A stretch of 64,000 bases of DNA from Halopseudomonas laoshanensis (GCF_008365385.1 NZ_QOVF01000001.1:744001-808000), one strand, 5' to 3'; positions 26,673-36,008 are shown, counted from the first letter of the stretch. A program made the numbers and translations. Notes: generated by a model from the letters alone, not told the origin.

Positions 26673-28217
26673 TCAAGGGGCTGCTGGCGGGTTCTTGGGA
26701 AGTGGACGAACCAGCAGAATAAATATCATGGAGCAAGCCAGCAGAATGCCGATCAGGTGGAAGGCATCGTTGTAGGCCATGATCTGTGCCTGCTGATGGA
26801 CCTGGTTGTTGAGCATCATCAATGCGGCCTGGGGGTCGCCCAGTTGCTCGGTCAGAATGCCCAAGCGTTCCTCGACCGCCGGATTGCCTGGCACTATGTG
26901 TTCACGCAGGAAATCGAAGTAGTGCTTGGCGCGGCTGTCGAGGATGGTCGCCAGCGCGGCAATACCCACGGCACCACCCAGGTTGCGCAGGATATTGTAC
27001 AAACTGGAGGCGGAGCCAGCTTGCGAGGGCGGAATCATCGCGGTGGCCAGGATCGACATGGGTACCAGCACCATAGGCTGACCCAGGGCGCGGAAGATCT
27101 GTATGCCGATAAACTGATCGCCGGCGAAATCCAGGCTTAAACTGCCGCTGAAAAAGCTGGCGAAGGCAAATAGAAAGAAGCCGGTAGCGCAGATAAAGCG
27201 CGCATCCACGTAGCGCATCAGAATCGGCACCAACGGAATGATCAACAACTGCGGCACGCCCATCCACATGATGACCTGACCAATCTGCAGCGCATTGTAT
27301 TGCTGGATTTGCGCCAGGTAGACCGGCAGCACGAACACGGTGCCGTAAAGCCCCACACCCAAACCGATATTGGCCAGGCTGCCGAACAGAAAATTACGAT
27401 CCTTGAACAGGCGCAGGTTGATCAGCGGGTTGTCCCGTGAGAGCTGCAATATGACGAAGCTGACCAGACTGACAAAGGCAATGACCGCCAGCACCACCAT
27501 CCAACGCGATTCGAGCCAGTCCTCGCGATGACCTTCCTCAAGAAACACCTGCAGGCAACCCAGACCCAGGGCCATGGTCACAATGCCAGCGTAGTCGCCC
27601 TGTTTCAGCAGTTCCCAACGCGGGGCGGATTTCTCCAGGCCGTAGAGCAAGCCGCTGATCATCAGTAAGCCGGGCACTACATTGATGTAGAAAATGTACT
27701 CCCAGCCATAATTTTCGGTCAGCCAGCCACCAATAGTCGGCCCGATCGAAGGCGCGAAAACCGCGGTAATGGCGAACATGGCCATGCCTTTCGGGCGGTC
27801 GCGGGCCGGCAGCTTGGTGAGGATCAGCATAAATGCGAAGGGTATCAGGGCGCCGCCGGCCAGACCCTGGAATACCCGGAAAATGATCATGCTCTCCAGA
27901 CTCCAAGCTATGGAGCAGAGTAAGGAGGCGATCACGAATAACGATGACATCGTCACGGCGAAGCGTCGCGGCGACATCACCACGGCTAGCCAGGCGGCCA
28001 GCGGAATAATGATGATCTCGGCGACCAGGTAGGCGGTGGATATCCACGAGCCTTCCTCCACCGTCGCGGACAGGGCGCCCTGGATATCCTTGAGCGACGA
28101 GTTGATGATCTGGATATCCAGAATCGCCATGAACGCGCCGAGAATGGCGCTGAGCAAAGCTATCCAGTCACGCCGGCTGGGCGGCGGGATAATCTGTTCC
28201 GCGACGCCTTCAGCCAC
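26673..28217 (-). CDS. emrB: DHA2-family MFS drug exporter, EmrB type
   Basis: This proton-driven exporter has 14 predicted membrane segments and 514 residues. It starts MAEGVAEQIIPPPSRRDW at a GTG (28217) that overlaps the end of the membrane-fusion gene by 8 bp, with AAGG 9 nt upstream. The frame is open further upstream but only inside emrA. Family motifs include the segment LDIQIINSSLKDIQG in the first helix, FRVFQGLAGGALIPF and GPTIGGWLTENYGWEYIFYIN. It works with the adjacent EmrA-type protein and an outer-membrane channel not encoded here. Substrates are unknown. Confidence 0.9.
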   Translation of the reverse strand: MAEGVAEQIIPPPSRRDWIALLSAILGAFMAILDIQIINSSLKDIQGALSATVEEGSWISTAYLVAEIIIIPLAAWLAVVMSPRRFAVTMSSLFVIASLLCSIAWSLESMIIFRVFQGLAGGALIPFAFMLILTKLPARDRPKGMAMFAITAVFAPSIGPTIGGWLTENYGWEYIFYINVVPGLLMISGLLYGLEKSAPRWELLKQGDYAGIVTMALGLGCLQVFLEEGHREDWLESRWMVVLAVIAFVSLVSFVILQLSRDNPLINLRLFKDRNFLFGSLANIGLGVGLYGTVFVLPVYLAQIQQYNALQIGQVIMWMGVPQLLIIPLVPILMRYVDARFICATGFFLFAFASFFSGSLSLDFAGDQFIGIQIFRALGQPMVLVPMSILATAMIPPSQAGSASSLYNILRNLGGAVGIAALATILDSRAKHYFDFLREHIVPGNPAVEERLGILTEQLGDPQAALMMLNNQVHQQAQIMAYNDAFHLIGILLACSMIFILLVRPLPKNPPAAP

Positions 28218-29241
28218 GCAGATCGACCTTGACGTTAACCGACATGCCCGGCCGCAGCTTGGGGCTGAGGGGGTGCTCGTCATCAATCAGTATCTTCACC
28301 GGGATGCGCTGAACCACCTTGGTGAAGTTGCCCGTAGCGTTGTCTGGCGGTAACAGGCTGAACTGGGCGCCGGAGGCAGGGAACAGGCTGTCGATAACGC
28401 CCGGCACCTCTTCGCCCGGAAAGGCATCAAATTCCAGTGTGGCTTTCTGACCTTCACGCAGGCCTTGCAGCTGGGTTTCCTTGAAGTTGGCCTGGACCCA
28501 GAGCTGTTGTTGCGGCACCAGCGCCAGCAGGTGTGCGCCGGGCTGCACGTTCAGGCCGATGCGCACAGAGCGCTGGCCCACCCGGCCGGCAACCGGCGCA
28601 ACGATATTGGTGCGTTCGAGGTCCAGTTCGGCGCGCACGATGTCCGCCTGGGCGGCCTTCACCAGGGCGCTCAAACGATCGATATCCGCGCGCAGCGCAT
28701 CTTTATTCAGGGTCTGGGTTTTGCTGTCAGCGTCAGCGCGGCGCACCTGCGCCTTGGCGACATCGAGCTGAGCGCGGAAGTTACTCACCTGTTCTTCCGA
28801 GGCATAACCGGACTTTCGCAGCGGTGCGATGCGTTTTATGTCCAGGCTAATGCGCCGTTGCTCTGCCTGGCGGGCTTCCACATCGGCCTGCGCAGCGGCA
28901 ATCAGGCTGTCTTGTTGCAACAGGCGGGATTCAGCTTCGGCTTTTTCCGCCATCCGCATGGCCAGACTGGCCCGGGCATGGCTCAAGGCAATTTCGAAAT
29001 CGCGCGGATCCAGGCGCACGAGGGGATCGCCGGCAGCTACAACCTGGTTGTCGCTGACCAGTACCTCCGTGACCTGCGCGCTCAACTGGCTGCTGACACG
29101 GGCGATTTCAGCATGCACATAGGCGTTATCGGTTTGTTGGTAAAATCGCCCGATAAACCACCAATGGGCAAAGAAACCCGCGGCCACCAGGGCGACGAGA
29201 AGAAAGAAGATGAAGAGACGGGCGCGGACTCGGGACGACAT
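28210..29241 (-). CDS. emrA: Membrane fusion protein of the EmrAB-type pump
   Basis: This periplasmic adaptor has 343 residues. It has one N-terminal membrane anchor (LFIFFLLVALVAAGFFAHWWF), a biotinyl-lipoyl half-motif (NAYVHAEIARVSSQLSAQV), a long coiled coil (about 95-200) and a C-terminal barrel (IVAPVAGRVGQRSVRIG, VQANFKETQL). I chose the ATG at 29241 because AGGAT lies about 6 nt upstream and the preceding open frame is not protein-like. It is the first gene of the pair and is transcribed away from a LysR-type gene 102 bp upstream. Confidence 0.9.
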   Translation of the reverse strand: MSSRVRARLFIFFLLVALVAAGFFAHWWFIGRFYQQTDNAYVHAEIARVSSQLSAQVTEVLVSDNQVVAAGDPLVRLDPRDFEIALSHARASLAMRMAEKAEAESRLLQQDSLIAAAQADVEARQAEQRRISLDIKRIAPLRKSGYASEEQVSNFRAQLDVAKAQVRRADADSKTQTLNKDALRADIDRLSALVKAAQADIVRAELDLERTNIVAPVAGRVGQRSVRIGLNVQPGAHLLALVPQQQLWVQANFKETQLQGLREGQKATLEFDAFPGEEVPGVIDSLFPASGAQFSLLPPDNATGNFTKVVQRIPVKILIDDEHPLSPKLRPGMSVNVKVDLRG

Positions 29242-29343
29242 GATTGATCCTGTTTTTGTTCTTGCCCGCACTCTAGCACTGTTCCGCTCAGGTAAAGAGG
29301 GGTTAGAATCTGGACACTTTGTTGCATCACAGGAACAGTTGAA

Positions 29344-30309
29344 ATGGGTTTGGATGACGCGCTTATTTTCACTCGGGTAGTCGAATGTCATAGCTTTACC
29401 AGTGCCGCACTGACGTTGAGTATGCAGAAGTCCACAGTGAGCCGCCGGATTGCGCAGTTGGAGGAGCGGCTAGGGGTACGCTTGCTTAACCGCACCACAC
29501 GCAAGTTGCGGCTGACCGAGGTTGGCCAGGCCTATTACGAACGCTGCCGACAGATCATGCAGGAATTTGCCGAGGCCGAGCAGGCGATCATGCAATTGCA
29601 GCGTGAACCCACCGGCCTGTTGCGAGTCAGCTCGCCCATCGAGTTCGGTCAGTTATTCCTCGGCGGTGTGGTCGGGGAATTCATGCGTTGCTACCCGGCG
29701 ATTCAGGTGGAAGTGGAGCTGACCACGCGGATGATTGATCCGGTGGAGGAGGGCATCGATGTGGTGATTCACCGCGGCCGCCCACAGGATTCCAGCCTGG
29801 TTGCGCGGCCGATGATGTCGAGCCCGCGTCAGCTGTTTGCCAGCCCGGATTATATCGCCCAGTACGGCATGCCGCAGAAGCCCGAGGAGTTATCCAAGCA
29901 TCGGTGTATCTATACCCTGATGGATGGCGGTCGCAAATGGCACTTTCTGGATCCGCATGTCAGCGTGCAGGTCAGCCCGGTATTGACCGTCAACAACATC
30001 ACCTTTGCCCGTGAGGCGGCCATCGCCGGTGCCGGCATCATCAACGTACCAGCGTTTATTGCCGAGCCCTATGTCGAGCAGGGCCAGCTGGTACGCGTGC
30101 TCGAGCATGTCAGGCTGCCGTCCAGCGAACTCTATGCGCTGTATCCATCCCGGCGTTTCCAGGCGATGAAGGTCAAGGCGTTTATCGACTTCATGATTGA
30201 AAGCCTGGAGCGATTCGTTGGCCTGGGTGTGGAGACGGATGTGGAGGCGCTGCTATCATCCATCCCTGCGCAACCAGAACTGCATGATCCAGATCTGCAC
30301 GATAAGTAA
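29344..30309 (+). CDS. LysR-family regulator, probable controller of emrAB
   Basis: The 321-residue product has an N-terminal winged helix (TSAALTLSMQKSTVSRRIAQLEERLGV in two adjoining parts, about 19-45, then NRTTRKLRLTEVG). A CrgA-like ligand-binding domain follows (LLRVSSPIEFG, VVIHRGRPQDSSLVARP, NVPAFIAEPYVEQGQLVRVL). It is divergent from the EmrAB-type pump with a 102-bp shared gap, the usual layout for a LysR regulator and its target. The inducer is unknown. It ends 27 bp before gltX. Confidence 0.9.
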   Translation: MGLDDALIFTRVVECHSFTSAALTLSMQKSTVSRRIAQLEERLGVRLLNRTTRKLRLTEVGQAYYERCRQIMQEFAEAEQAIMQLQREPTGLLRVSSPIEFGQLFLGGVVGEFMRCYPAIQVEVELTTRMIDPVEEGIDVVIHRGRPQDSSLVARPMMSSPRQLFASPDYIAQYGMPQKPEELSKHRCIYTLMDGGRKWHFLDPHVSVQVSPVLTVNNITFAREAAIAGAGIINVPAFIAEPYVEQGQLVRVLEHVRLPSSELYALYPSRRFQAMKVKAFIDFMIESLERFVGLGVETDVEALLSSIPAQPELHDPDLHDK

Positions 30310-30336
30310 CCGCCGCTTCCCATCACGAGAGATTCC

Positions 30337-31806
30337 ATGACTGTCCGTACGCGTATTGCTCCTTCTCCTACCGGTGACCCCCATGTGGGCACCGCTTACG
30401 TTGCCTTGTTCAACCAGTGCTTTGCCCGTCAGCACGGCGGGCAGTTCATCCTGCGCATTGAAGATACCGACCAGGTACGCTCCACCGCCGAGTCCGAGCA
30501 GCAGATTCTCGACTCGCTGCGCTGGTTGGGGCTGGAATGGGACGAGGGTCCGGATGTCGGCGGCCCGCATGGCCCCTATCGTCAGAGCGAGCGCAGTGCG
30601 ATCTATTATGAACATAGCGAACAGCTGATCAGCAAGGGCCATGCCTTCCGCTGTTTCTGTAGCAGCGAGCGCCTGGATATTCTGCGGGCCGAGCAGACGG
30701 CGAACAAGCAGACGCCGGGTTACGACGGCCACTGCTTGTCGTTGAGCGAGCAGGAGATTACCGAGCGCGTGGCTGCTGGCGAATCCCATGTCGTGCGTAT
30801 GAAAGTGCCTGAGACAGGTATCTGCCAGGTGCAAGATATGCTCCGCGGCGAGATCGACATACCCTGGGAGCAGGTGGACATGCAGGTGTTGATGAAGGCC
30901 GATGGCTTGCCGACCTACCACCTGGCGAATGTCGTCGACGACCATCTGATGGGCATCACCCACGTATTGCGTGGCGAAGAATGGATCAATTCGGCGCCCA
31001 AGCACATGCTGCTGTATCAGTATTTTGGCTGGGACATGCCGCAGCTGTGCCATATGCCGCTGCTGCGCAACCCGGACAAGAGCAAGTTGTCCAAGCGCAA
31101 GAACCCGACCAGTATTACTTTCTATGAGCGTATGGGCTACCTGCCGCAGGGCGTTATCAACTATCTGGGGCGTATGGGCTGGTCGATGCCGGATGAGCGT
31201 GAGAAATTCTCTCTGGACGAGATGGTCGCGCATTTTGATATTCAGCGTGTGTCGCTCGGCGGTCCGATTTTCGACGTGGAAAAGCTTGCCTGGTTGAATG
31301 GTCAGTGGATACGCGAGCTCTCGGTTGATCAATTCGCTGCGGCCGTACAGACCTGGGCACTGAATGCCGAGTATCTCAAACCGATGATTCCGCTGGTGCA
31401 GAGCCGGGTGGAAACCTTCAGCGAGCTGGTTCCGCTGGCTGGGTTCTTTATGACCGGTCAGGTCAATCCGGATGTCAGCCTGTTTGAACACAAGAAGCTG
31501 TCGCCGGATCAGGTGCGTCAGGCTCTCCAGTTGCTGCTGTGGAAGCTCGAGGCGACCCGCCAGTGGGACAAGGACAGCATCACCGCGAGCATCCAGCAGA
31601 TTGCCGAATTACTCGAACTGAAGCTGCGTGATCTGATGCCGCTGCTGTTTGCCGCCATTACCGGGCAGGCCAGCTCGGTATCGGTGTTGGACGCAATGGC
31701 GCATCTGGGGCCGGATCTGACCCGCTTCCGTCTGCGTCAGGCGCTTGAGCTGCTGGGCGGCAGCTCGAAGAAGGAGGTCAAGGCGTGGGAAAAGTTGTTA
31801 GTCTAG
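30337..31806 (+). CDS. gltX: Glutamyl-tRNA synthetase
   Basis: This class I synthetase charges tRNA-Glu and thereby also supplies tetrapyrrole synthesis. The 489-residue product has the HIGH-type motif ([15 protein letters not shown], near the N-terminus) and the KMSKS-type motif ([14 protein letters not shown], about 250). The [11 protein letters not shown] and [23 protein letters not shown] signatures are also present. It is discriminating rather than GluQ-like, since the anticodon-binding C-terminal domain is complete. A tRNA-Glu gene lies 241 bp downstream. I see no strong terminator before the tRNA promoter. Confidence 0.97.
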   Translation: MTVRTRIAPSPTGDPHVGTAYVALFNQCFARQHGGQFILRIEDTDQVRSTAESEQQILDSLRWLGLEWDEGPDVGGPHGPYRQSERSAIYYEHSEQLISKGHAFRCFCSSERLDILRAEQTANKQTPGYDGHCLSLSEQEITERVAAGESHVVRMKVPETGICQVQDMLRGEIDIPWEQVDMQVLMKADGLPTYHLANVVDDHLMGITHVLRGEEWINSAPKHMLLYQYFGWDMPQLCHMPLLRNPDKSKLSKRKNPTSITFYERMGYLPQGVINYLGRMGWSMPDEREKFSLDEMVAHFDIQRVSLGGPIFDVEKLAWLNGQWIRELSVDQFAAAVQTWALNAEYLKPMIPLVQSRVETFSELVPLAGFFMTGQVNPDVSLFEHKKLSPDQVRQALQLLLWKLEATRQWDKDSITASIQQIAELLELKLRDLMPLLFAAITGQASSVSVLDAMAHLGPDLTRFRLRQALELLGGSSKKEVKAWEKLLV

Positions 31807-31850
31807 GGGCTCGGCAGCAAGCTTAAGTACCTGTTCTAGATAAAATTCTG

Positions 31851-31879
31851 TTGACAGTTCAGGGCTCGAATCATAATAT
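31851..31879 (+). promoter_or_regulatory. Sigma-70 promoter of the tRNA cluster
   Basis: A consensus -35 (TTGACA, 31851-31856) and a -10 (TAATAT, 31874-31879) are spaced by 17 bp, 18 nt before the first tRNA-Ala. The GC-rich discriminator (GCGCCCC) after the -10 is typical of stringently controlled stable-RNA promoters. Confidence 0.8.
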
Positions 31880-31897
31880 GCGCCCCGTCCTAGAGAC

Positions 31898-31973
31898 GGG
31901 GCTATAGCTCAGCTGGGAGAGCGCCTGCATGGCATGCAGGAGGTCTGCGGTTCGATCCCGCATAGCTCCACCA
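31898..31973 (+). tRNA. tRNA-Ala (anticodon GGC)
   Basis: A 76-nt cloverleaf with encoded CCA. The acceptor stem is GGGGCTA/TAGCTCC, and the anticodon stem CCTGC/GCAGG holds loop ATGGCAT, giving anticodon GGC. The T-loop TTCGATC is standard. It is identical to the copy at 32167-32242. Confidence 0.97.
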
Positions 31974-32047
31974 TTTTTTGGTCACCGCTCTGCGTTGGCC
32001 TGTTTTATCACTGCACCGGAGTTCCAGCTCCAGTGAGAAGGGTTTGC

Positions 32048-32123
32048 GTCCCCTTCGTCTAGTGGCCTAGGACACCGCCCTTTCACGGCGGTAACAGGGG
32101 TTCGAGTCCCCTAGGGGACGCCA
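32048..32123 (+). tRNA. tRNA-Glu (anticodon TTC)
   Basis: A 76-nt cloverleaf with encoded CCA. The acceptor is GTCCCCT/AGGGGAC, and the anticodon stem CCGCC/GGCGG holds loop CTTTCAC, giving TTC. It is co-transcribed with the flanking tRNA-Ala genes and lies close to gltX, whose product charges it. Confidence 0.97.
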
Positions 32124-32166
32124 TTGTTTGACCGGTACACATTGTGTATCGGGGTCGCGAGACCAC

Positions 32167-32242
32167 GGGGCTATAGCTCAGCTGGGAGAGCGCCTGCATG
32201 GCATGCAGGAGGTCTGCGGTTCGATCCCGCATAGCTCCACCA
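32167..32242 (+). tRNA. tRNA-Ala (anticodon GGC), second identical copy
   Basis: All 76 nt are identical to the copy at 31898-31973, while the flanks differ, so the repeat is confined to the mature tRNA plus a few bases. It is followed at once by the cluster terminator. Confidence 0.97.
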
Positions 32243-32248
32243 TTACCA

Positions 32249-32280
32249 AGGGCCGACATTCGTTGTCGGCCCTTTTTTTT
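32249..32280 (+). terminator. Rho-independent terminator of the tRNA cluster
   Basis: AAGGGCCGACA and TGTCGGCCCTT form a strong stem with a short TTCGT loop, followed by eight T residues. It ends transcription before the Trk operon. Confidence 0.9.
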
Positions 32281-32307
32281 GCTTTTTTCGCGTGTTTCGG
32301 TCCGGCT

Positions 32308-32325
32308 TTTACGCAATGTTTACGC
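32308..32325 (+). promoter_or_regulatory. Direct repeat TTTACGC-N4-TTTACGC upstream of trkH
   Basis: Two identical 7-bp half-sites lie 11 bp apart, centre to centre. This is the spacing used by OmpR/PhoB-family regulators bound on one DNA face. The repeat ends 76 nt before the trkH ATG. A near-identical repeat lies 78 nt before trkA. It is a candidate site for the KdpE-like regulator encoded between the two genes. Confidence 0.6.
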
Positions 32326-32401
32326 CCGGCCAGTCATTTGCGCCTCGTTTGTTTATGCCGCGCGCCAGTAGCCTGTGCTCCATCATTTCAGGAGTCAGGT
32401 C

Positions 32402-33850
32402 ATGCTCAAGTTCCTCCGTCCGATCATCTATGTGTGCGGCATTCTCATGTTGATCATGGCAGGGTTGATGTTGTCGGTAGCCTTGTTTGCGTGGATCCGC
32501 CAAGACCCGGAAATGTCGGTCTTTCTTATCAGCGCCGGTCTGGTCTCGGCATTGGGCCTGATTATGGTGATTGGCGGCCGTACTCAACATTTTCATTTGA
32601 TTGCCCGGCAGTTGTACCTGCTGACCAGCTTGAGCTGGGTGATGATGTCGCTGGCCGGCGCCTTGCCGCTGTTCTTCAGTCATTTTGAGCTGACCTTTGT
32701 CAATGCGGTGTTTGAGGCGGTGTCCGGCATCACCACTACCGGCTCCACGATTCTGGTCAAAATCGAAACGCTGCCGCCGAGCTTGCTGCTCTGGCGCTCC
32801 CTGTTGCAATGGCTGGGCGGGCTGGGCGTGGTGGGCATGGCGGTGTCCATTCTGCCTTTTCTGCGGGTCGGCGGTATGCGGTTGTTCCATACCGAATCGT
32901 CGGACTGGTCGGACAAATCCATGCCGCGGATTCAGACGCTGGCGCGGATGCTGCTGGGTACTTACCTGACCATCAGCTTGGCCTGCATGCTGAGCTACTG
33001 GTGGGCGGGGATGAGCCTGTTCGATGCGATCAATCACGCGATGAGCACCGTATCCACCGGCGGTTACGCTACAGATGATCGCTCCATGGGGCGTTTTGAC
33101 GCGCCGGTACTGTGGATCTCGATAGCCTTTATGCTCCTGGGAGCGATGCCATTCACCATGCTGATCGGATTCGCCCGGCGCCCCAGCCTGGCTGCGCTGA
33201 ATAATCAGCAGGTCAAAGGATTACTGCTGATTGTCGCTGCGGTGTCGCTAGCGCTGACCGCCTACTTGATCGAGCAGGGCTCGCATGCTCCCTTCGACGC
33301 GCTGACCCATGCGACCTTCAACCTGGTATCGGTGATTACCACAACCGGCTACGCTTCCGGTGATTACACCCTGTGGGGCGCCTTCAGCGTGGCGCTGTTT
33401 TTTGTAGTGATGTTTATCGGTGGCTGTTCCGGGTCTACCAGTGGCGGCATGAAGGTCTTCCGTTTTCAGCTGAGCTATCTGTTTTTGCGCAGTCAGGTGC
33501 GCAAGCTGGTGCATCCCAATGGCATTTTTGTTACCCAGTACAACGGCAAGCCGGTCAGCGATGACATCATCCTCTCGGCGATTGCCTTTTCATTTCTGTT
33601 TTTCCTCTGTCTGGCTGGCTTCACCCTGCTATTGTCGATGATGGGGCTTGATCTGGTTACCAGTCTGACCGCTACGGCCACGGCATTGACCAACGTAGGC
33701 CCCGGGCTCGGACCCATTGTCGGACCTGCCGGTAATTTCGCAGGCTTACCGGATGCGGCCAAATGGCTGCTATCCTTTGCGATGCTTCTCGGCCGTCTGG
33801 AGTTGCTGACGATGATGGTTCTGTTCACACCGATGTTCTGGCGCAGTTGA
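32402..33850 (+). CDS. trkH: Trk potassium uptake system membrane subunit TrkH
   Basis: TrkH is the K+-translocating subunit and works with the cytosolic TrkA ring. The 482-residue product has the four pore-loop repeats that make the selectivity filter: SGITTTGSTI, STVSTGGYATDD, VITTTGYASGDY and ALTNVGPGLGP. It also has the typical GGLGVVGMAVSILPFLRVGG and GGCSGSTSGGMKVFR segments. I chose the ATG at 32402 (AGGAG 8 nt upstream) over an earlier in-frame ATG. It is first in a four-gene set with a sensor kinase, a response regulator and trkA. Its stop overlaps the next start by 1 bp. Confidence 0.95.
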   Translation: MLKFLRPIIYVCGILMLIMAGLMLSVALFAWIRQDPEMSVFLISAGLVSALGLIMVIGGRTQHFHLIARQLYLLTSLSWVMMSLAGALPLFFSHFELTFVNAVFEAVSGITTTGSTILVKIETLPPSLLLWRSLLQWLGGLGVVGMAVSILPFLRVGGMRLFHTESSDWSDKSMPRIQTLARMLLGTYLTISLACMLSYWWAGMSLFDAINHAMSTVSTGGYATDDRSMGRFDAPVLWISIAFMLLGAMPFTMLIGFARRPSLAALNNQQVKGLLLIVAAVSLALTAYLIEQGSHAPFDALTHATFNLVSVITTTGYASGDYTLWGAFSVALFFVVMFIGGCSGSTSGGMKVFRFQLSYLFLRSQVRKLVHPNGIFVTQYNGKPVSDDIILSAIAFSFLFFLCLAGFTLLLSMMGLDLVTSLTATATALTNVGPGLGPIVGPAGNFAGLPDAAKWLLSFAMLLGRLELLTMMVLFTPMFWRS

Positions 33851-35304
33851 TGACTAAAAAAACCTGGGGCGTGGCCTCTCTCAAATCGCTGATCCTGCCA
33901 GTGCTGTTACCCGCGCTGGCGACGCTGCTGGCGGTTCTTCTGTCGCCGTTGCTGGCAGTGGCCAATCTGGCCTTGCTGTACCTGGCGGCGGTGTTACTCA
34001 CGGCGATCAATACCAGTGTGCGGCCAGCGTTGGTCTCGGCTGTTCTGAGTTTTCTGGCGTATAACTTCTTTCTCACCGAGCCCCACTTTTCCCTGCGCAT
34101 GCTGCACCGCGAGGACATCCTCACCGGCGTTCTGTTAATCATGGTTGCCATTGTGACCGGGCATCTGGCCGCCAGGCTCAGCGAGCAAGTGGCGGCGCTA
34201 AGGGATAGTGAACGTTGGAATGCACAGCAGATGGCCTGCGCCCGAGCACTATCGGTGTGCGTGGCGGCAGAGGAGGTGATCAAGGTTTTTTCGGCGCAGC
34301 TGGAAGAAGCTCTGGGTTGGTATGCCCGCCCATCGGACAACGTAATGACCACTCAGCATCCCGTGCACCAGGCGCGGGAGGTCAGTTGGTTTGAGGACGC
34401 AGGCGGCGTCAGCCTGATCTTTACCAACGCCAAGGCCGAGCAGGTAGGGGCGATACGCTTGTCTGCCACCGAGCCGTTGCAGAGCAGCCATCGGCAGCGT
34501 CTGGAGATGCTGGTGAATTTGGCCCGTCTGGCCTGGGGGCGAGTACAGCTGGAAGCCTCCCTGCGCGATGAGACCCTCGGCAAGGAGCGTGAGCAGTTGC
34601 GATCCGCACTGTTATCATCGGTCTCGCATGATTTGCGCACACCGCTGGCGACGATGATTGGCTCGGTCTCCAGTCTGATTGACCTGAGCGACTCGCTCGA
34701 TGCAGCACAACGCGCCGAGCTGCTGGACAATACCCTGAGTGAAGCCCGGCGCCTGGATCGCTACATCCAGAAGCTGCTGGATATGACTCGGCTGGGGCAC
34801 GGCGAATTGACCCTGGATCGAGACTGGATTGGCCTCGACGATATCGTCAGCGTAGTGATGCGCCGCAGCAAACCCCTGGTTGGCGATCTGGAGGTGAAAC
34901 TCGATATACCGACGGGCCTGCCCTTGTTGCATGTGCATCCAGCGCTGATCGAGCAGGCGCTGTTCAACGTGCTGGAGAATGCCATTCGTTTTTCGCCGCC
35001 ACGCGGCAGGATCTGGCTTAGCGCCGTAGAGGATGACGGCTGGCTGCATGTTGATGTGCGCGATAGCGGGCCGGGCATTTCAGCGGACAAGCGCGATCAG
35101 GTCTTCGATATGTTTCATACCTTCAGTCACGGTGATCAGTATGCTGCTGGCACGGGCCTGGGTCTGGCCATCTGTCGCAGTATTCTGGCGGCGCATGGCG
35201 GCACGGTGTCTGTGCTTGAGAGCGCTACACGCACGGGCGCGACGCTGCGCCTGAGCATACCATTGCCGAAGGCGGTCGATTCGACAGCAGGCGAGCCATT
35301 ATGA
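33850..35304 (+). CDS. KdpD-like sensor histidine kinase, lacking KdpD N-terminal domains
   Basis: The 484-residue kinase has a DUF4118-type bundle of four membrane helices near its N-terminus (LPVLLPALATLLAVLL, LALLYLAAVLLTAI, ALVSAVLSFLAYNFFL, ILTGVLLIMVAIVTG). A GAF-like linker follows, then the catalytic core: H-box SHDLRTPLATM, N-box NVLENAIRFSP, G1 DSGPGIS and G2 GTGLGLAIC. True KdpD is about twice as long, with an N-terminal KdpD domain and a USP domain that are both absent here. It overlaps trkH by 1 bp and the regulator gene by 4 bp. It probably senses K+ or turgor status and controls Trk rather than Kdp; no kdpFABC is present in the window. Confidence 0.9.
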   Translation: MTKKTWGVASLKSLILPVLLPALATLLAVLLSPLLAVANLALLYLAAVLLTAINTSVRPALVSAVLSFLAYNFFLTEPHFSLRMLHREDILTGVLLIMVAIVTGHLAARLSEQVAALRDSERWNAQQMACARALSVCVAAEEVIKVFSAQLEEALGWYARPSDNVMTTQHPVHQAREVSWFEDAGGVSLIFTNAKAEQVGAIRLSATEPLQSSHRQRLEMLVNLARLAWGRVQLEASLRDETLGKEREQLRSALLSSVSHDLRTPLATMIGSVSSLIDLSDSLDAAQRAELLDNTLSEARRLDRYIQKLLDMTRLGHGELTLDRDWIGLDDIVSVVMRRSKPLVGDLEVKLDIPTGLPLLHVHPALIEQALFNVLENAIRFSPPRGRIWLSAVEDDGWLHVDVRDSGPGISADKRDQVFDMFHTFSHGDQYAAGTGLGLAICRSILAAHGGTVSVLESATRTGATLRLSIPLPKAVDSTAGEPL

Positions 35305-35987
35305 ACCGCGTCTTGATCATCGATGATGAACCGCAGATCCGGCGCTTTCTGACTATCTGCCTGGGTTCCCAGGGCTATCAGTTACTCGAGGCTGAAGACG
35401 GGCGGCGCGGCCTGCAGCAGGCAGCATTGCACGAGCCGGACCTGGTGATCATGGATCTCGGCTTGCCGGATATGGACGGTCAGCAGTTGTTGCAGAGTCT
35501 GCGCGATTTCTATCTCGGCCCGGTGATTGTCCTGTCCGTGCGCAATGGTGAGCGGGACAAGGTCATGGCACTGGACAACGGGGCCAACGATTACGTTGAG
35601 AAGCCTTTCGGTGCAAACGAGCTCTTGGCCCGCATTCGCGCGGTTTTGCGAACTTTTACAGGGGTGAGCGTTCCGCCGGTCGGTTATGAGGACGGCTACC
35701 TGAAAGTCGATCTGCTGGATCGTCGCGTCAGTGTGGCCGGGGAAGATGTGCACCTGTCGAAGAAAGAGTTTGAGCTGCTGCGTTCGCTGATCGCGTATCC
35801 CGGGCGAATTATCACTCAGCAGCAACTACTCAAGGACATCTGGGGGCCGCACCATACTCACGACACCCACTACTTGCGCATATTTATCGGAAGACTGCGC
35901 GCCAAGCTCGGCGATGACCCCACCGCGCCTCGCTATATCGAAACCGAAGCGGGCGTCGGCTATCGCTTTCTTGGCCAGCAGGACTAA
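35301..35987 (+). CDS. KdpE-like response regulator in the Trk operon
   Basis: The 228-residue OmpR/PhoB-family regulator has a receiver domain (IIDDEPQIRRFL acidic pair, phospho-acceptor Asp in VIMDLGLPDMDG, Lys in VEKPFGANELL). A winged-helix DNA-binding domain follows (LSKKEFELLRSLIAYPGRIITQQ, TEAGVGYRFL). It is most similar by eye to KdpE. It is coupled to the kinase by a 4-bp overlap. Direct repeats with 11-bp period upstream of trkH and trkA are its likely targets, which would give autoregulation of its own operon. That link is inference. Confidence 0.9.
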   Translation: MNRVLIIDDEPQIRRFLTICLGSQGYQLLEAEDGRRGLQQAALHEPDLVIMDLGLPDMDGQQLLQSLRDFYLGPVIVLSVRNGERDKVMALDNGANDYVEKPFGANELLARIRAVLRTFTGVSVPPVGYEDGYLKVDLLDRRVSVAGEDVHLSKKEFELLRSLIAYPGRIITQQQLLKDIWGPHHTHDTHYLRIFIGRLRAKLGDDPTAPRYIETEAGVGYRFLGQQD

Positions 35988-35990
35988 GCG

Positions 35991-36008
35991 TATACGCATT
36001 GTTTACGC
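35991..36008 (+). promoter_or_regulatory. Direct repeat TATACGC-N4-TTTACGC upstream of trkA
   Basis: This is an 11-bp-period repeat matching the one before trkH (one mismatch in the first half). It begins 3 bp after the stop of the response regulator gene and ends 78 nt before the trkA ATG. The near-equal distance to both genes argues for a shared promoter architecture. Confidence 0.6.

Noticed and set aside
30256..31491. 411-codon minus-strand frame across gltX
   Set aside because: Antisense shadow of gltX; composition is not protein-like and no family is recognised.
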